A stretch of 64,000 nt of DNA from NCBI GenBank assembly GCA_016710525.1, contig JADJVQ010000007.1, forward strand, positions 1 through 64,000, given 5' to 3'. Source of the DNA: Burkholderiaceae bacterium (GTDB lineage: Bacteria > Pseudomonadota > Gammaproteobacteria > Burkholderiales > Burkholderiaceae_E). This document shows positions 44,071 to 53,466 of this stretch, piece after piece (position 1 is the stretch's first letter; every line of letters begins with the position of its first letter). The notes under the pieces are model-generated. The model ran no database searches and was not told the DNA's origin. It was given only the letters and a program-made list of their open reading frames with translations. The position numbers were made by a program, and so were the translations under genes.

Positions 44071-45156
44071 GTGATCGACCTGTCGACCCAGCGGTTCGCG
44101 CTGTACGCCTTGCTGGCAGCGGCGCTGTTCGGTGTCAGCGCGCCGCTGGCCAAGGCGCTGGGGGCCCATGTCTCGCCGGTCTGGCTGGCCTCGCTGCTGT
44201 ACCTGGGCAGCGGGCTCGCGCTGTGCATCTGGCGCTCGGCGCGCCGCACGCAGGCGGGCAATCGGGCAGCCGGCGCCGCGCTGACGCGCGCCGACATGCC
44301 CTGGCTGGCCGGCTCGATCCTGGCCGGCGGGGTTGCCGGACCGCTGGCGCTGATGTGGGGGCTGCGATCCATCAGCGGTTCGTCGGCCTCGCTGCTGTTG
44401 TCGCTCGAAGGGCTGCTCACCACGCTGCTTGCCGCGCTGGTGTTTCGTGAAGCGGTGGCCGCCCGGGTGTGGCTCGCGGCCTGCCTGATGGTGCTCGCCA
44501 GCGTGCTGCTGGCCTGGCCGGATGCGTCGTCGGCGGGCATCGCCGGTTCGGTGGCGGTCGTCTTGGCCTGTCTGTTCTGGGCAATGGACAACAACCTCAC
44601 CCGAAAGATTTCCGCCGGCGATCCGGTGCTGATCGCGATGATCAAAGGCCTCGCGGCCGGCACCGTCAACGCCTTGCTGGCGAGCAGCCTCGGTCAGTCG
44701 TTTCCCGGCTGGCCCGACATTGCGGCAACCCTTGCGATCGGGGCCGTCAGCTATGGGTTGAGCCTGGTGCTTTTCATTCTGGCGCTGCGTCACCTGGGCA
44801 GCGCGCGAACGGCGGCTCATTTCGGCACGGCGCCGTTCTTCGGCGCGGCCTTCGCCGTGCTGGCGATGGGCGAACCCGGTTCGTGGTGGCTGCTTGCCGC
44901 GGTGGTGCTGATGGCCGTCGCGACGCTGCTGGTGCTCACCGAGCGCCATGCGCATGCCCATCGGCACGACGCGCTCGAACACGAGCACGCACACACCCAC
45001 GATGCGCACCATCAGCACGAGCACACCCCACCGTGGGATGGCCGGGAGCCGCATTCGCACTGGCATCGCCATCTGCCCCTGACGCATTCCCACGCGCATC
45101 TGCCCGACCTGCACCACCGCCATCCGCACGATGCCCGAGCGGGCAACACACCATGA
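44071..45156 (+). CDS. DMT/EamA transporter with histidine-rich C-terminal tail
   Basis: 361 residues, GTG start. Ten transmembrane segments in two EamA repeats (LLAAALFGVSAPLAKAL; LACLFWAMDNNLTRKIS). The last 75 residues form a tail with about 20 histidines (for example AHAHRHDALEHEHAH and HSHWHRHLPLTHSHAH), a metal-binding composition seen in zinc and nickel handling proteins. EamA proteins export amino acids, metabolites and, in the pseudopaline system (CntI), metallophores. Overlaps the P450 gene by 4 bp (ATGA), so the two are translated together. Confidence 0.88.
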   Translation: MIDLSTQRFALYALLAAALFGVSAPLAKALGAHVSPVWLASLLYLGSGLALCIWRSARRTQAGNRAAGAALTRADMPWLAGSILAGGVAGPLALMWGLRSISGSSASLLLSLEGLLTTLLAALVFREAVAARVWLAACLMVLASVLLAWPDASSAGIAGSVAVVLACLFWAMDNNLTRKISAGDPVLIAMIKGLAAGTVNALLASSLGQSFPGWPDIAATLAIGAVSYGLSLVLFILALRHLGSARTAAHFGTAPFFGAAFAVLAMGEPGSWWLLAAVVLMAVATLLVLTERHAHAHRHDALEHEHAHTHDAHHQHEHTPPWDGREPHSHWHRHLPLTHSHAHLPDLHHRHPHDARAGNTP

Positions 45157-46373
45157 CCCTGACAGCCGACATGCCGTCCCGATTCGTCCTGGCGGCGCCA
45201 CCGCCCGGTTTTGCGGCCGATCCCTATCCGCACCTGGCGGCGCTGCGCGAGCACGCGCCGCTGTGCGCGCAGCCTGACGGGTCGTGGATCGTCAGCCGTT
45301 ACGACGACGTGCGCGAAGTGCTCACCGATGCCGAGCGGTTCAGTTCGGACAAGCAGGTCGACTTCCGGCCCAAGTTCGGCGACAGCCCGCTGTACGAGCA
45401 CCACACGATGTCGCTCGTGTTCAATGACGCGCCGTATCACACGCGAGTGCGCAAGCTGCTCGCGCCGTTCTTCGCGGCCCAGACCCTGCGCCGGCTGCAG
45501 GACCGGGTGGCGCAGATGGTCGATGAACTGCTCGATCGGGCCGCCGACCGGGGCACGCTGGACATCGTCGGCGAGTTTGCGATCGCCGTGCCGCTGAACC
45601 TGGTCGGCGATCTGCTGGGCGTGCCGCGCGAGGAGCGCGAGCCATTGCGCGAATGGGCCAACCTCATCCTGGGCGGCTTGGATCCGCAGCGCACGCCCGA
45701 GCAACTGGCCGCCGGCAACCGGGCGGTCGAGGACTTCAAGGCCTACCTGCGCGAGCTGATCCGCTGGAAGCGTGCGCATCCGGCGCAGGCGCAGGACACC
45801 GACATCCTGTGGGCACTGATCCAATCGCACGATGCCGGTTCGGGGCTGAGCGAACTCGAGATCATCCACAACAGCATCTTCATGCTGAACGCCGGCCACG
45901 ACACCACCGCCAGCCTGATCGCCAACGGCATCGACCTGCTGCTGCGCCATCCGGACCAGTGCGCGCGGCTGGCCGCTGATCCGACCCTGATGCGCACGGC
46001 GATCGAAGAGATGCTGCGCGCCGAAAGCCCGCTGCAATTCGGCAACCGGCGCTCCCGGGTCCCGCTGACCCTGGCCGGCGAGCAGCTGCCGGCCGGAACT
46101 TTTCTGCACGTGGCAATCGCCGCGGCCAATCGCGACCCGCGGGTATTTGCCGATCCCGATCGTTTCGATGTCGGACGGGATCCCAACCGCCACCTTGCCT
46201 TCGGTCACGGCGCGCATTTCTGCGCGGGCAATGCCGTGGCTCGCATGGAGGCCAACATCGCCTTCACCCAACTGCTGGCGCGCTTTCCGGGTCTCGTGCG
46301 CGCCGGCCCGACCGTGCGCGCCGAGCGCACGCGGTTTCGGGTGATCGAACGCCTGCCGGTCCGCCTGTGCTGA
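45153..46373 (+). CDS. Cytochrome P450
   Basis: 406 residues. I-helix AGHDTTASLI (about 247), the ExxR pair around EEMLRAESP (about 285) and the haem ligand signature FGHGAHFCAGNAVAR (Cys near 355). Bacterial class I P450, cytosolic, needing a ferredoxin and reductase not present in this window. Hydroxylates a small hydrophobic substrate. Translation is coupled to the His-tailed transporter, which suggests that the two work on the same compound. Confidence 0.94.
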   Translation: MTLTADMPSRFVLAAPPPGFAADPYPHLAALREHAPLCAQPDGSWIVSRYDDVREVLTDAERFSSDKQVDFRPKFGDSPLYEHHTMSLVFNDAPYHTRVRKLLAPFFAAQTLRRLQDRVAQMVDELLDRAADRGTLDIVGEFAIAVPLNLVGDLLGVPREEREPLREWANLILGGLDPQRTPEQLAAGNRAVEDFKAYLRELIRWKRAHPAQAQDTDILWALIQSHDAGSGLSELEIIHNSIFMLNAGHDTTASLIANGIDLLLRHPDQCARLAADPTLMRTAIEEMLRAESPLQFGNRRSRVPLTLAGEQLPAGTFLHVAIAAANRDPRVFADPDRFDVGRDPNRHLAFGHGAHFCAGNAVARMEANIAFTQLLARFPGLVRAGPTVRAERTRFRVIERLPVRLC

Positions 46374-46450
46374 GCCTGTTGCAGGCCGGCATGCCTTCGT
46401 GCTGGCTGCTGCCCTCGCGTCGCGGATGCCGGCTTGCTGCTGACGGGCGC

Positions 46451-46939
46451 ATGCGGCGGGCCCTTGGGCGCCGCTGGTGCCTCGAACTCCTGGCGATCTG
46501 CGTCCTGTGTGCGCAGAGCCTGGCCGCTGTGATGCCGGCGCTTGGCGATGCCCATCACCACGAGCCCGGCCTGGCGCACGATCGCGCGCACGGCGCGCGG
46601 GCCGAGCCGGCCCAGTCGCTGCTGATGAACGAGGGCGACTTCACCCCCGGGTCGGAGGACGTCGAATGGCTGGCGGCGCAGCCGCATCGGCATGCCGCCG
46701 TCGAGCGCCATCACCACGGATCTTCCGCCGATCCGCACGATCGCGTTGAGATCGATGACTCTCTTGACCCGCTGCTCGACGACCTGATGCTGCGTCTGGG
46801 CAGCGTGGCGACAGCGCTTGCGGGCGATGCGGGCGCCGGCCCCGCGGCCACTGCCTTCGCACCGGTTCGCGTGGCTCTTGCCGGCACGGCGCTGCGCTGG
46901 CGTCCACCCGACCTTCCCTACCGCCCTCCGATCGCCTGA
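46451..46939 (+). CDS. Secreted histidine-rich protein preceding a TonB receptor
   Basis: 162 residues from the ATG at 46451; an in-frame upstream start at 46367 overlaps the P450 stop and precedes a less signal-like N-terminus. Signal peptide about 1-32 (RRWCLELLAICVLCAQSLAA). Mature protein has His clusters (GDAHHHEPG, HRHAAVERHHHGSS). The end PDLPYRPPIA resembles other periplasmic small proteins next to TonB receptors. It may bind metal in the periplasm. No family recognised. Confidence 0.72.
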   Translation: MRRALGRRWCLELLAICVLCAQSLAAVMPALGDAHHHEPGLAHDRAHGARAEPAQSLLMNEGDFTPGSEDVEWLAAQPHRHAAVERHHHGSSADPHDRVEIDDSLDPLLDDLMLRLGSVATALAGDAGAGPAATAFAPVRVALAGTALRWRPPDLPYRPPIA

Positions 46940-47091
46940 ATCCGACCCCTCCCAGCCGGGAGGCCTTGTCGTGCGCGCGGATGGCTGGCGGGAAACAACC
47001 CGCCGGCCATCCGGCGCGTGTGCCTCGGCGTTCCGCACTGCGCCCGTCCATGCGCAGTCGGCGCCATTCGCGACACCTGATCGGATACGAA

Positions 47092-49206
47092 ATGAAGACC
47101 CGCTCCTACCCCGCGGCCGCGCCGCGGTTCCTGATGCGCCGCCTGCCGTGGGCGCTGTCGATCTGTCTGGGCACCCTGCCCGGCACGAGTGCCTGGGCCC
47201 AGGGTGCGCCAGCACCCGGTGGCGAGGTGAGAAACGCCCTGCCGCCTGTCGAAATCAAGGGCAACTACAACAATGCCGTCGGCACGTCCGACGCGGCCTC
47301 CCAGGGCAGCATCAGCGCCCGGCTGCTCGAATCCCGTCCGGCGATGCGCCCGGGGGAAGTGCTCGAATTCGTGCCCGGGCTGATCGTGACCCAGCACTCG
47401 GGCGATGGCAAAGCCAACCAGTATTTCCTGCGTGGCTTCAATCTCGATCACGGCACGGACTTCGCCACCAGCGTCGATGGCGTACCGGTGAACCTGCCGA
47501 CTCATGCACACGGGCACGGCTACACCGACCTCAATTTCCTGATTCCCGAACTGATCGACCGGATCGACTATCGCAAGGGCCCCTATTTCGCGAGCAATGG
47601 CGATTTTTCGTCGGCGGGCTCGGCGAGCCTGACCCTGCGTGACCGCCTGGCCGCGCCCTTCGCGCAGCTGACGCTGGGCGGCAACGGCTACCGGCGCCTG
47701 CTGGGTGCCGGGTCCACCGCCACTGCTCAGGGGGCAACCCTGCTGGGTGCGGTCGAGGCGCAAGGCAACGACGGCCCATGGGAGGTGCCCGAGGCCTTGC
47801 GGCGCTTCAATGCGGTGCTGCGCTACTCCAGCGGGAACAAGGCGGAAAGCTTCAAGGCCACCGCGATGTTCTATCGTGCGCACTGGACGGCCACGGACCA
47901 GATTCCGGAGCGCGCTGTGCAATCGGGGCAACTGGGCCGCTTCGGTTCGCTCGACCCGACCTCGGGCGGGCGGACCGGTCGCGACAGTCTGGCGCTCGAC
48001 TGGCGCAAGACCTTGCCTGACGGATCGATCCGGGCTCAGGCCTATGGCCTGCACTACAGCCTTGATCTGTTCTCGAACTTCACCTATTTCCTGGCCAATC
48101 CGGCCGAAGGCGACCAGTTCCTGCAGCGCGACCGCCGCCAGGTCTACGGCGGCCAGATTGCCCGGACCTGGTTCACCGAGCTCGGGTCGCGTCCGATGAC
48201 CACTGAAGTGGGCCTGCAGATGCGCCACGACCGGATACGGGTGGGCCTGTTCGACAGCGTCGCCCGGCAGGTGACGAACACCGTGCGCGACGACCGCGTG
48301 CTGCAGACCAGCCTCGGCCTGTACGCCGAAAACACGATCGCCTGGCTGCCCTGGCTGCGTTCGGTGGCGGGCCTGCGCCTGGACCGTTTCCAGTGGGACG
48401 TGCGCGGCCCGCTTGCCGACAACACCGGCCGCACGAGCGACTCCTTGGTCTCCCCCAAGCTGTCGCTGATCTTGGGTCCGTGGGCACGCACCGAGTTCTT
48501 CCTCAATGCCGGACGGGGGTTTCACAGCAACGACGGCCGGGGCACCGTCATCCGCGTCGATCCGCGCACCGGCGAAGCCGCGAGTCCGGTGCCGGGCCTG
48601 GTCAGGTCCAATGGCAGCGAGATCGGTGTGCGCACCGAATGGATTCCCGGCCTGCAAAGCTCGCTGGCCCTGTGGCAGCTGGGCATCGGTTCGGAGCTGG
48701 TTTTTGTCGGCGACGCGGGCACGACCGAGGCCAGCCGTCCGAGCCGACGGGCCGGCATCGAATGGAACAACCGCTATGTGCCGGTTCCCTGGCTGCTGTT
48801 CGACCTGGATCTCGCCTGGTCGCGGGCCCGCTTCACCGGCGATGCGCCGGAGGGCAATCAGATCCCGGGCGCGGTGCGCCGCGTTGCGTCCGCGGCGGTT
48901 TCGGTTCGCGATCTCGGGCCCTGGTCGGGCAGCCTGCAGCTGCGCCACCTGGGGGCCAGGCCGCTGACCGAGGACGGGAGCGTGAGCGCACGCGCGACGA
49001 CGCTGCTGAATCTGCGCCTCGGACACACGATCCGCAAAGGGCTGGACGTGTCGCTCGATGTCTTCAATCTGCTCGGACGCAAGGTCAGCGACGTCGAGTA
49101 CTACTACGCGTCGCAGTTGCGCGGCGAAGGCGCGGCGGTCGACGACCGCCATTTCCATCCGGCCGAATCGCGGCTGGTCCGGTTGTCGGTGCGGGCGGTC
49201 TGGTAG
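47092..49206 (+). CDS. TonB-dependent outer-membrane receptor
   Basis: 704 residues from the ATG at 47092. Signal peptide ends near AWAQG. The plug domain starts NYNNAVGTSDAASQGS and contains RPGEVLEFVPGLIVTQHSGDGKANQY, HGTDFATSVDGVPVNLPTHAHGHGY and RIDYRKGPY; the 22-strand barrel ends with a terminal tryptophan (VRAVW). The His-rich plug loop HAHGHGY suggests transport of a metal or metal complex; this clade is annotated only as a TonB-dependent receptor. It imports by TonB energy across the outer membrane. The His-rich secreted gene lies 152 bp upstream. Confidence 0.93.
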   Translation: MKTRSYPAAAPRFLMRRLPWALSICLGTLPGTSAWAQGAPAPGGEVRNALPPVEIKGNYNNAVGTSDAASQGSISARLLESRPAMRPGEVLEFVPGLIVTQHSGDGKANQYFLRGFNLDHGTDFATSVDGVPVNLPTHAHGHGYTDLNFLIPELIDRIDYRKGPYFASNGDFSSAGSASLTLRDRLAAPFAQLTLGGNGYRRLLGAGSTATAQGATLLGAVEAQGNDGPWEVPEALRRFNAVLRYSSGNKAESFKATAMFYRAHWTATDQIPERAVQSGQLGRFGSLDPTSGGRTGRDSLALDWRKTLPDGSIRAQAYGLHYSLDLFSNFTYFLANPAEGDQFLQRDRRQVYGGQIARTWFTELGSRPMTTEVGLQMRHDRIRVGLFDSVARQVTNTVRDDRVLQTSLGLYAENTIAWLPWLRSVAGLRLDRFQWDVRGPLADNTGRTSDSLVSPKLSLILGPWARTEFFLNAGRGFHSNDGRGTVIRVDPRTGEAASPVPGLVRSNGSEIGVRTEWIPGLQSSLALWQLGIGSELVFVGDAGTTEASRPSRRAGIEWNNRYVPVPWLLFDLDLAWSRARFTGDAPEGNQIPGAVRRVASAAVSVRDLGPWSGSLQLRHLGARPLTEDGSVSARATTLLNLRLGHTIRKGLDVSLDVFNLLGRKVSDVEYYYASQLRGEGAAVDDRHFHPAESRLVRLSVRAVW

Positions 49207-49409
49207 CCAGGTGGTCGCAGGGTCGCAGGGCCGCTGGCGCGCGACAGGTGTCGGCATGTGCGCCTATCATTGGCCATTCCGGTCCAGACCACTTGTTCCG
49301 CACCGCAAAACACCCCGGGGCCCGCCCTTCCGATTGACGCGACCGGGGCCCCGTGGAACCATCCGGCGCCCGCCCTCCCCCTCGCCCGCCTGCCCGCCCC
49401 CTCGCCACC

Positions 49410-50237
49410 ATGCCGCCGCAATCGCCGATCAACGAACGCCCGACCGTCTATTCCGCCGCCGACCGTCGTTATGTCACCGCACTGGCCCGCGGCCTGGACC
49501 TGTTGCGCTGCTTCGCGCCGGGCGATCAATGGCTGGGCAACATCGACATCGCGCGCCGCACTGGCTTGCCCAAGGCCACGGTCGCGCGGCTGGCCTACAC
49601 GCTGTGCGCGCTGGGCTACCTCGAGTACTCCGCAGAGCGGTCCAAGTACGCACTGGGGATCGGTGTGCTGTCGCTGGGGTTCTCGATGCTCGCGAACCTC
49701 GATGTCCGCCGGATCGCCCGCCCGGCGATGCAGCGCCTGGCTGAACACGCTCAGGCGTCGGTCTCGCTGGGCGTTCGCGAACGCCTGGATATGGTTTACG
49801 TCGAAAATTGCCGGGCACAGGCTCCGCTGGCGCTGGGCATCGGCGTCGGGGCCCGCCTGCCGGTGGCCACGTCGTCGATGGGATTGGCCTGGTTGTGCGG
49901 CCTGGACGAGGCCCAGCGCGAAAGTGTGCTGGGCGAGATCAGGCAGTCCGAACGCAGCCGCTGGCCCAAGCTGCGCACCGGCATCGAGCAGGCGGTCACC
50001 CAGTATCGCGAACTGGGCTTCGTCACCTCGATCGGGCAGTGGGAGCCGGACATCAATGCGGTCGGCTGCCCGCTGGTGATCGGCCAGGGGCTGGTGGTGA
50101 TGAGTTTCAACTGCGGCGGCCCGGCCACCCGCCTGACCCCGCAGCGCCTGCTCAACGACATCGGGCCGCGCCTGGCGACCATGGTCGCCGAAGTCCGCTC
50201 GGCCATCGAGGGCGCGGGCACGGCCAGGCCGCGCTAG
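49410..50237 (+). CDS. IclR family transcriptional regulator
   Basis: 275 residues from the ATG at 49410. Winged HTH at about 40-65 (IDIARRTGLPKATVARLAYTL) and an effector-binding domain (SVSLGVRERLDMVYVENC, LPVATSSMGLAWLCG, DINAVGCPLVIGQG). Related in layout to the IclR at 35028. It follows the TonB receptor after a 203-bp gap and precedes a MarR gene. Its target cannot be seen from the sequence. Confidence 0.9.
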   Translation: MPPQSPINERPTVYSAADRRYVTALARGLDLLRCFAPGDQWLGNIDIARRTGLPKATVARLAYTLCALGYLEYSAERSKYALGIGVLSLGFSMLANLDVRRIARPAMQRLAEHAQASVSLGVRERLDMVYVENCRAQAPLALGIGVGARLPVATSSMGLAWLCGLDEAQRESVLGEIRQSERSRWPKLRTGIEQAVTQYRELGFVTSIGQWEPDINAVGCPLVIGQGLVVMSFNCGGPATRLTPQRLLNDIGPRLATMVAEVRSAIEGAGTARPR

Positions 50238-50261
50238 GCTTGCCAGCGTCCGGTGCGCCCC

Positions 50262-50702
50262 ATGAACCTGCAGGCATTTCTTCCGTATCGGCTGGCCGTG
50301 CTGTCCGAAGCGGTCAGCCGCTGTGTCTCGCAGGTTTACGGCGAGCGGTTCCAGCTGACCCGCGACGAATGGCGGGTGCTCGCCGCCCTGGCCGAGTCGG
50401 ACGCCATGAAGAGCACCGCCGCGGCGCTCTACACCACCCTGGACAAGATGCAGGTCAGCCGGGCTTGCACCCGCCTGGAAGGCCGCGGCTTGATCCGGCG
50501 TGATGAAGACCCGGAAGACCGCCGCAACAAGATCCTGCGTCTGACGCCCGAGGGCCGCGATCTGCTCGATCAGGTGGTCCCCCTCGTTCAGGCGCGCGAG
50601 GCCGATCTGCTGCGGGCCCTGGATTTCCAGGAGCGGCTGGCGCTCGAGCAGGTGCTCGACAAGCTGCTGGCCCGGGCCCGCAGCATTTCGCAGTCGGGCT
50701 GA
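50262..50702 (+). CDS. MarR family transcriptional regulator
   Basis: 146 residues from the ATG at 50262. Winged HTH with the MarR wing signature LEGRGLIRRDEDPEDRRNKILRLTPEG (about 72-98). Dimeric repressors of this family respond to phenolic ligands. It lies 24 bp after the IclR gene in the same direction, an unusual pair of regulators. Confidence 0.93.
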   Translation: MNLQAFLPYRLAVLSEAVSRCVSQVYGERFQLTRDEWRVLAALAESDAMKSTAAALYTTLDKMQVSRACTRLEGRGLIRRDEDPEDRRNKILRLTPEGRDLLDQVVPLVQAREADLLRALDFQERLALEQVLDKLLARARSISQSG

Positions 50703-50711
50703 GTTCCGGTT

Positions 50712-50730
50712 CGCCCGCGCGATGCGGGCG
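50712..50730. terminator. Convergent hairpin between MarR and KfrA-like genes
   Basis: CGCCCGC (50712-50718) pairs with GCGGGCG (50724-50730) around a GCGAT loop, in the 33-bp gap between convergent genes. No T run. Confidence 0.35.
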
Positions 50731-50735
50731 CCACC

Positions 50736-51479
50736 CTAGTCCGGCGAGCCGGGATCCAGCGCCAGATCGTCCTGCGCGGGCGGCGTCGCCCCGGGCAGTC
50801 CGGTGGCCGGCGGGCGCTTGCCACGGCGTTTGACCAGGCCGAGTTGCACTCGCAAGGCATTCGCCTCGCCGACCGCCCTGGCCACGTCGCGCTGCGCGAT
50901 CGCCAGTTCCTGGCGCAGGCGCTGCATTTCCTGAGCGGTTTCGCGCAGCAGGTCGGTCATCGACGCGATCCGCCCCTGATTGGTGGCCAGTTCGCGGACT
51001 GCCTCGAGCTCGCGCTGAATCGCCGCATCGAACGCCGACTGCAGCTGCGGCACTCGAATGCGCAGGCTGTCCAGCTCGCCGCGGGCGGCCTCGGCTCGTT
51101 CGCGCGCGGCTTCGCTTGCCTCCCGGGCTTCCTGGCGAAGGATCTCCAGGTCGGCGCTGGCCGCCGTCTGGGCGCGCGTCCAGAGTTGCGCCATCAGTTC
51201 GCCGCCCAGGGTTCGCAGGTCCATCGGCAGGTCCGGGTGGTCCAGGCGAACGCGCGAGCGCTCGCGCAGTTCCTGCCAGAAGACCCGCAGCACATCGGCC
51301 GGGGTGCCCATGCTGCCGCGGCGCACCAGCTGATACAGACGGTGCGCCGTCGGGGTGATGCCATGCCGGAAAAAGAGCAAAGCGCAGACCTCCCGGTACA
51401 GGGTCCGCGTGTCGGTGATGCGCAGCTTCAGGGCTTCGATCTCCGACGTCAATCCGGGTGATTCGGCTTGATGCATCAT
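50736..51479 (-). CDS. KfrA_N-type DNA-binding protein with coiled coil
   Basis: 247 residues. The N-terminus (ITDTRTLYREVCALLFFRHGITPTAHRLYQLVRRGSMGTPADVLRVFWQ split as two helices) matches the KfrA N-terminal DNA-binding domain of plasmid partition regulators. Residues 100-205 form a long Ala/Glu/Gln-rich coiled coil (REAREASEAARERAEAARGE). KfrA-like proteins bind operators in front of their own genes and help plasmid or chromosome organisation. Here it sits on the chromosome. The start may be the second ATG (51476). Promoter below. Confidence 0.88.
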   Translation of the reverse strand: MMHQAESPGLTSEIEALKLRITDTRTLYREVCALLFFRHGITPTAHRLYQLVRRGSMGTPADVLRVFWQELRERSRVRLDHPDLPMDLRTLGGELMAQLWTRAQTAASADLEILRQEAREASEAARERAEAARGELDSLRIRVPQLQSAFDAAIQRELEAVRELATNQGRIASMTDLLRETAQEMQRLRQELAIAQRDVARAVGEANALRVQLGLVKRRGKRPPATGLPGATPPAQDDLALDPGSPD

Positions 51480-51500
51480 TGAATTATACGTAATACGATA
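51480..51500 (-). promoter_or_regulatory. kfrA-like promoter with palindromic operator
   Basis: On the minus strand a perfect TATAAT ends only three bases before the first ATG, so transcription would start inside or at the second ATG (51476), giving a leaderless mRNA. The same stretch contains an imperfect ATTATACGTAAT palindrome centred on TACGTA, a reasonable autoregulatory site. It is the AT-richest spot in this area. Confidence 0.5.
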
Positions 51501-51628
51501 AAAAACTTACTCCAAATGCGCCAAATCTCGGCATTGAGCCGGATAGGGAGGCCATTGCCTGCTCAGCCGAATCGGGGCTGCGGGCGGACCGCTTTGCGTC
51601 GGACGGATCCGTCTGTTAGCGTCCCGCC

Positions 51629-53398
51629 ATGTCTGACCTGCTGACCAAGGCCTCCGAGTCGCCATCAAGACAGACCCTGATCGATCTGCTCGCCACGCTG
51701 CCGACAGCCGCGGCGCTGTGCGATGAGGCGCTCCAGTGGCTGATCGCGAACGAGGCGTATCGCCAGTACTTTCCGGATGGCGAACACGCGACCCCGACCG
51801 AAGCCCTGCGCACGGCCGGCTTCGCGGCGCGCCTGGCGATGGAGCCGGCGGCTGCCTACTTTCACATCGAGACCGGGACCGGCGAGCATGAGCCGGCGGC
51901 GCGGCGAGTGCGCCTGAGGATCGGACGGGTCGCGAGCGCCGACGCCGGTCCGTTGTGCTGGGTCTTCGCCGAACCCCTTGACCATGCCGATGAACGGCGA
52001 CGCAACCCGATCGCCGATCGAGATGCCTACCGGCTGCTGTTCGACGAGGCAGTGGTTCCGATGACCATGCAGAATTCCAGCTACCGGTTCGTCGACGTCA
52101 ACGATGTCTTCTGCCGCTACAGCGGATTCAGCCGGGACGAGCTGATCGGTGCCGATCCGCTCGAGCTTTTCGAGATGTCCGAGCAGAGCCGAAGCGAAGC
52201 GCTGGCCGCGCGCGGGGGCATGGACTGGAGCGGGGTGGTGCCCTATTCGGTCGAGGACCGCAAATCCTTGCGCCCGGACCGCGGTGAACGGCGCTACAAC
52301 ATCATCGGCCGGCCCACCCATGGCAGTTCGGGCGAGCGGGTCGTGCTCAACACCGTGATCGACATCACCGACCTGAAACGCGCGCAGGAGCGCCTGCAGC
52401 AGCAGCTGCACTGGTTCGAGACCATGCTCACCACCACCTCGGCCGGTGTCGCCGTGCTGGAACAGGGCCGTTTCCTGCGGGTCAACCGTCAGTTCGAACG
52501 GCTGACCGGCTGGAGCGCGCCTGAACTCCAGGGTGCCACGCCGGCATCGCTGTTCGGCGGACCGGACGACTGGATCGCGCTGCTGGAACGCATCGATCGT
52601 GCGTCGGACAGCGGCGCGCCGTTCGTCGAAGAGCTCACGCTCACTCGACGCGACGGCGAAACCCGCCACTGCGAACTCCACGTCGGCTGGATTGCCTCGC
52701 AGGTCGGGCGCGAGGCGATCCTGACACTGCACGACATCTCCCGCCTCAAGCGGGTCGAAAGCCAGCGGCTCGAGGAGGTCCGTTCGCAGCGCGATCTCGT
52801 CATTCGCGAGGTCCATCACCGGATCAAGAACAACCTGCAGGGCGTCGCCGGCCTGCTGCAGCAGGTGGCGGTGCGCAAACCCGAGGCGGCCAGCGCGCTG
52901 TCGGAAGTGGCCAACCAGATCGCTTCGATCGCCCAGGTCTACGGATTGAAGGTACGGGAGCAGGAACGGCTGGCTTTTGCCGATCTGCTCGAGGCGGTGC
53001 TGGGCAGCCTGGGCCGCACCAACGGCGTGGAATTCAGTCTGCGGATTGCGCCGAGCGCCCTCACCCGCCGTGGCTGGCTCAACGAGACCGACGCGGTGCC
53101 GATCGCGCTGGTGCTCAACGAGATCGCGACCAATGCGATCAAGCATCGCGATCCGCAGGGCAGCCTGCAGGCCTCGCTCGACTTCGAGGACGACGCCTTC
53201 TGCGTGCGCATTTCGAACCCCGGCAAGCTCGCGGAAGGCGCGATCCTGGCCCGGGTCGATGCCAGCGTGTTCGGGCTCGGACTGATCAAAGCGATGCTGC
53301 CCCGACGCGGCGCGAGCTTCGAACTGACCGGGGACGCGGGCCGCGTGACCGCACGCCTCAGTCTGAAGCCGCCGGCGCTCGACCTGGGTCCGGCGTGA
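51629..53398 (+). CDS. PAS-domain sensor histidine kinase (HisKA_2 / HWE-like)
   Basis: 589 residues. Two or three PAS modules (about 130-255, including FVDVNDVFCRYSGFSRDELIG, and about 265-385, including FLRVNRQFERLTGWSAPEL) precede the phospho-acceptor segment REVHHRIKNNLQGVAGLL (about 391-408), the HisKA_2 signature. The ATPase half has NEIATNAIKHRDPQG (about 494) and FGLGLIKAML. No membrane segment is predicted, so it is a soluble sensor. No response regulator is adjacent. Signal unknown. Confidence 0.92.
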   Translation: MSDLLTKASESPSRQTLIDLLATLPTAAALCDEALQWLIANEAYRQYFPDGEHATPTEALRTAGFAARLAMEPAAAYFHIETGTGEHEPAARRVRLRIGRVASADAGPLCWVFAEPLDHADERRRNPIADRDAYRLLFDEAVVPMTMQNSSYRFVDVNDVFCRYSGFSRDELIGADPLELFEMSEQSRSEALAARGGMDWSGVVPYSVEDRKSLRPDRGERRYNIIGRPTHGSSGERVVLNTVIDITDLKRAQERLQQQLHWFETMLTTTSAGVAVLEQGRFLRVNRQFERLTGWSAPELQGATPASLFGGPDDWIALLERIDRASDSGAPFVEELTLTRRDGETRHCELHVGWIASQVGREAILTLHDISRLKRVESQRLEEVRSQRDLVIREVHHRIKNNLQGVAGLLQQVAVRKPEAASALSEVANQIASIAQVYGLKVREQERLAFADLLEAVLGSLGRTNGVEFSLRIAPSALTRRGWLNETDAVPIALVLNEIATNAIKHRDPQGSLQASLDFEDDAFCVRISNPGKLAEGAILARVDASVFGLGLIKAMLPRRGASFELTGDAGRVTARLSLKPPALDLGPA

Positions 53399-53466
53399 CC
53401 TGGGGGACCCTCGCGCCTTTGGCCCCGCGCACCCCGGGCCCCGTCTGAGCGCGGCGCTGCCTGGCC

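Noticed and set aside
41764..45201. An 1145-codon frame on the minus strand across the transporter, crotonase and DMT genes
   Set aside because: It runs through three recognised genes on other frames and has no recognisable domain.
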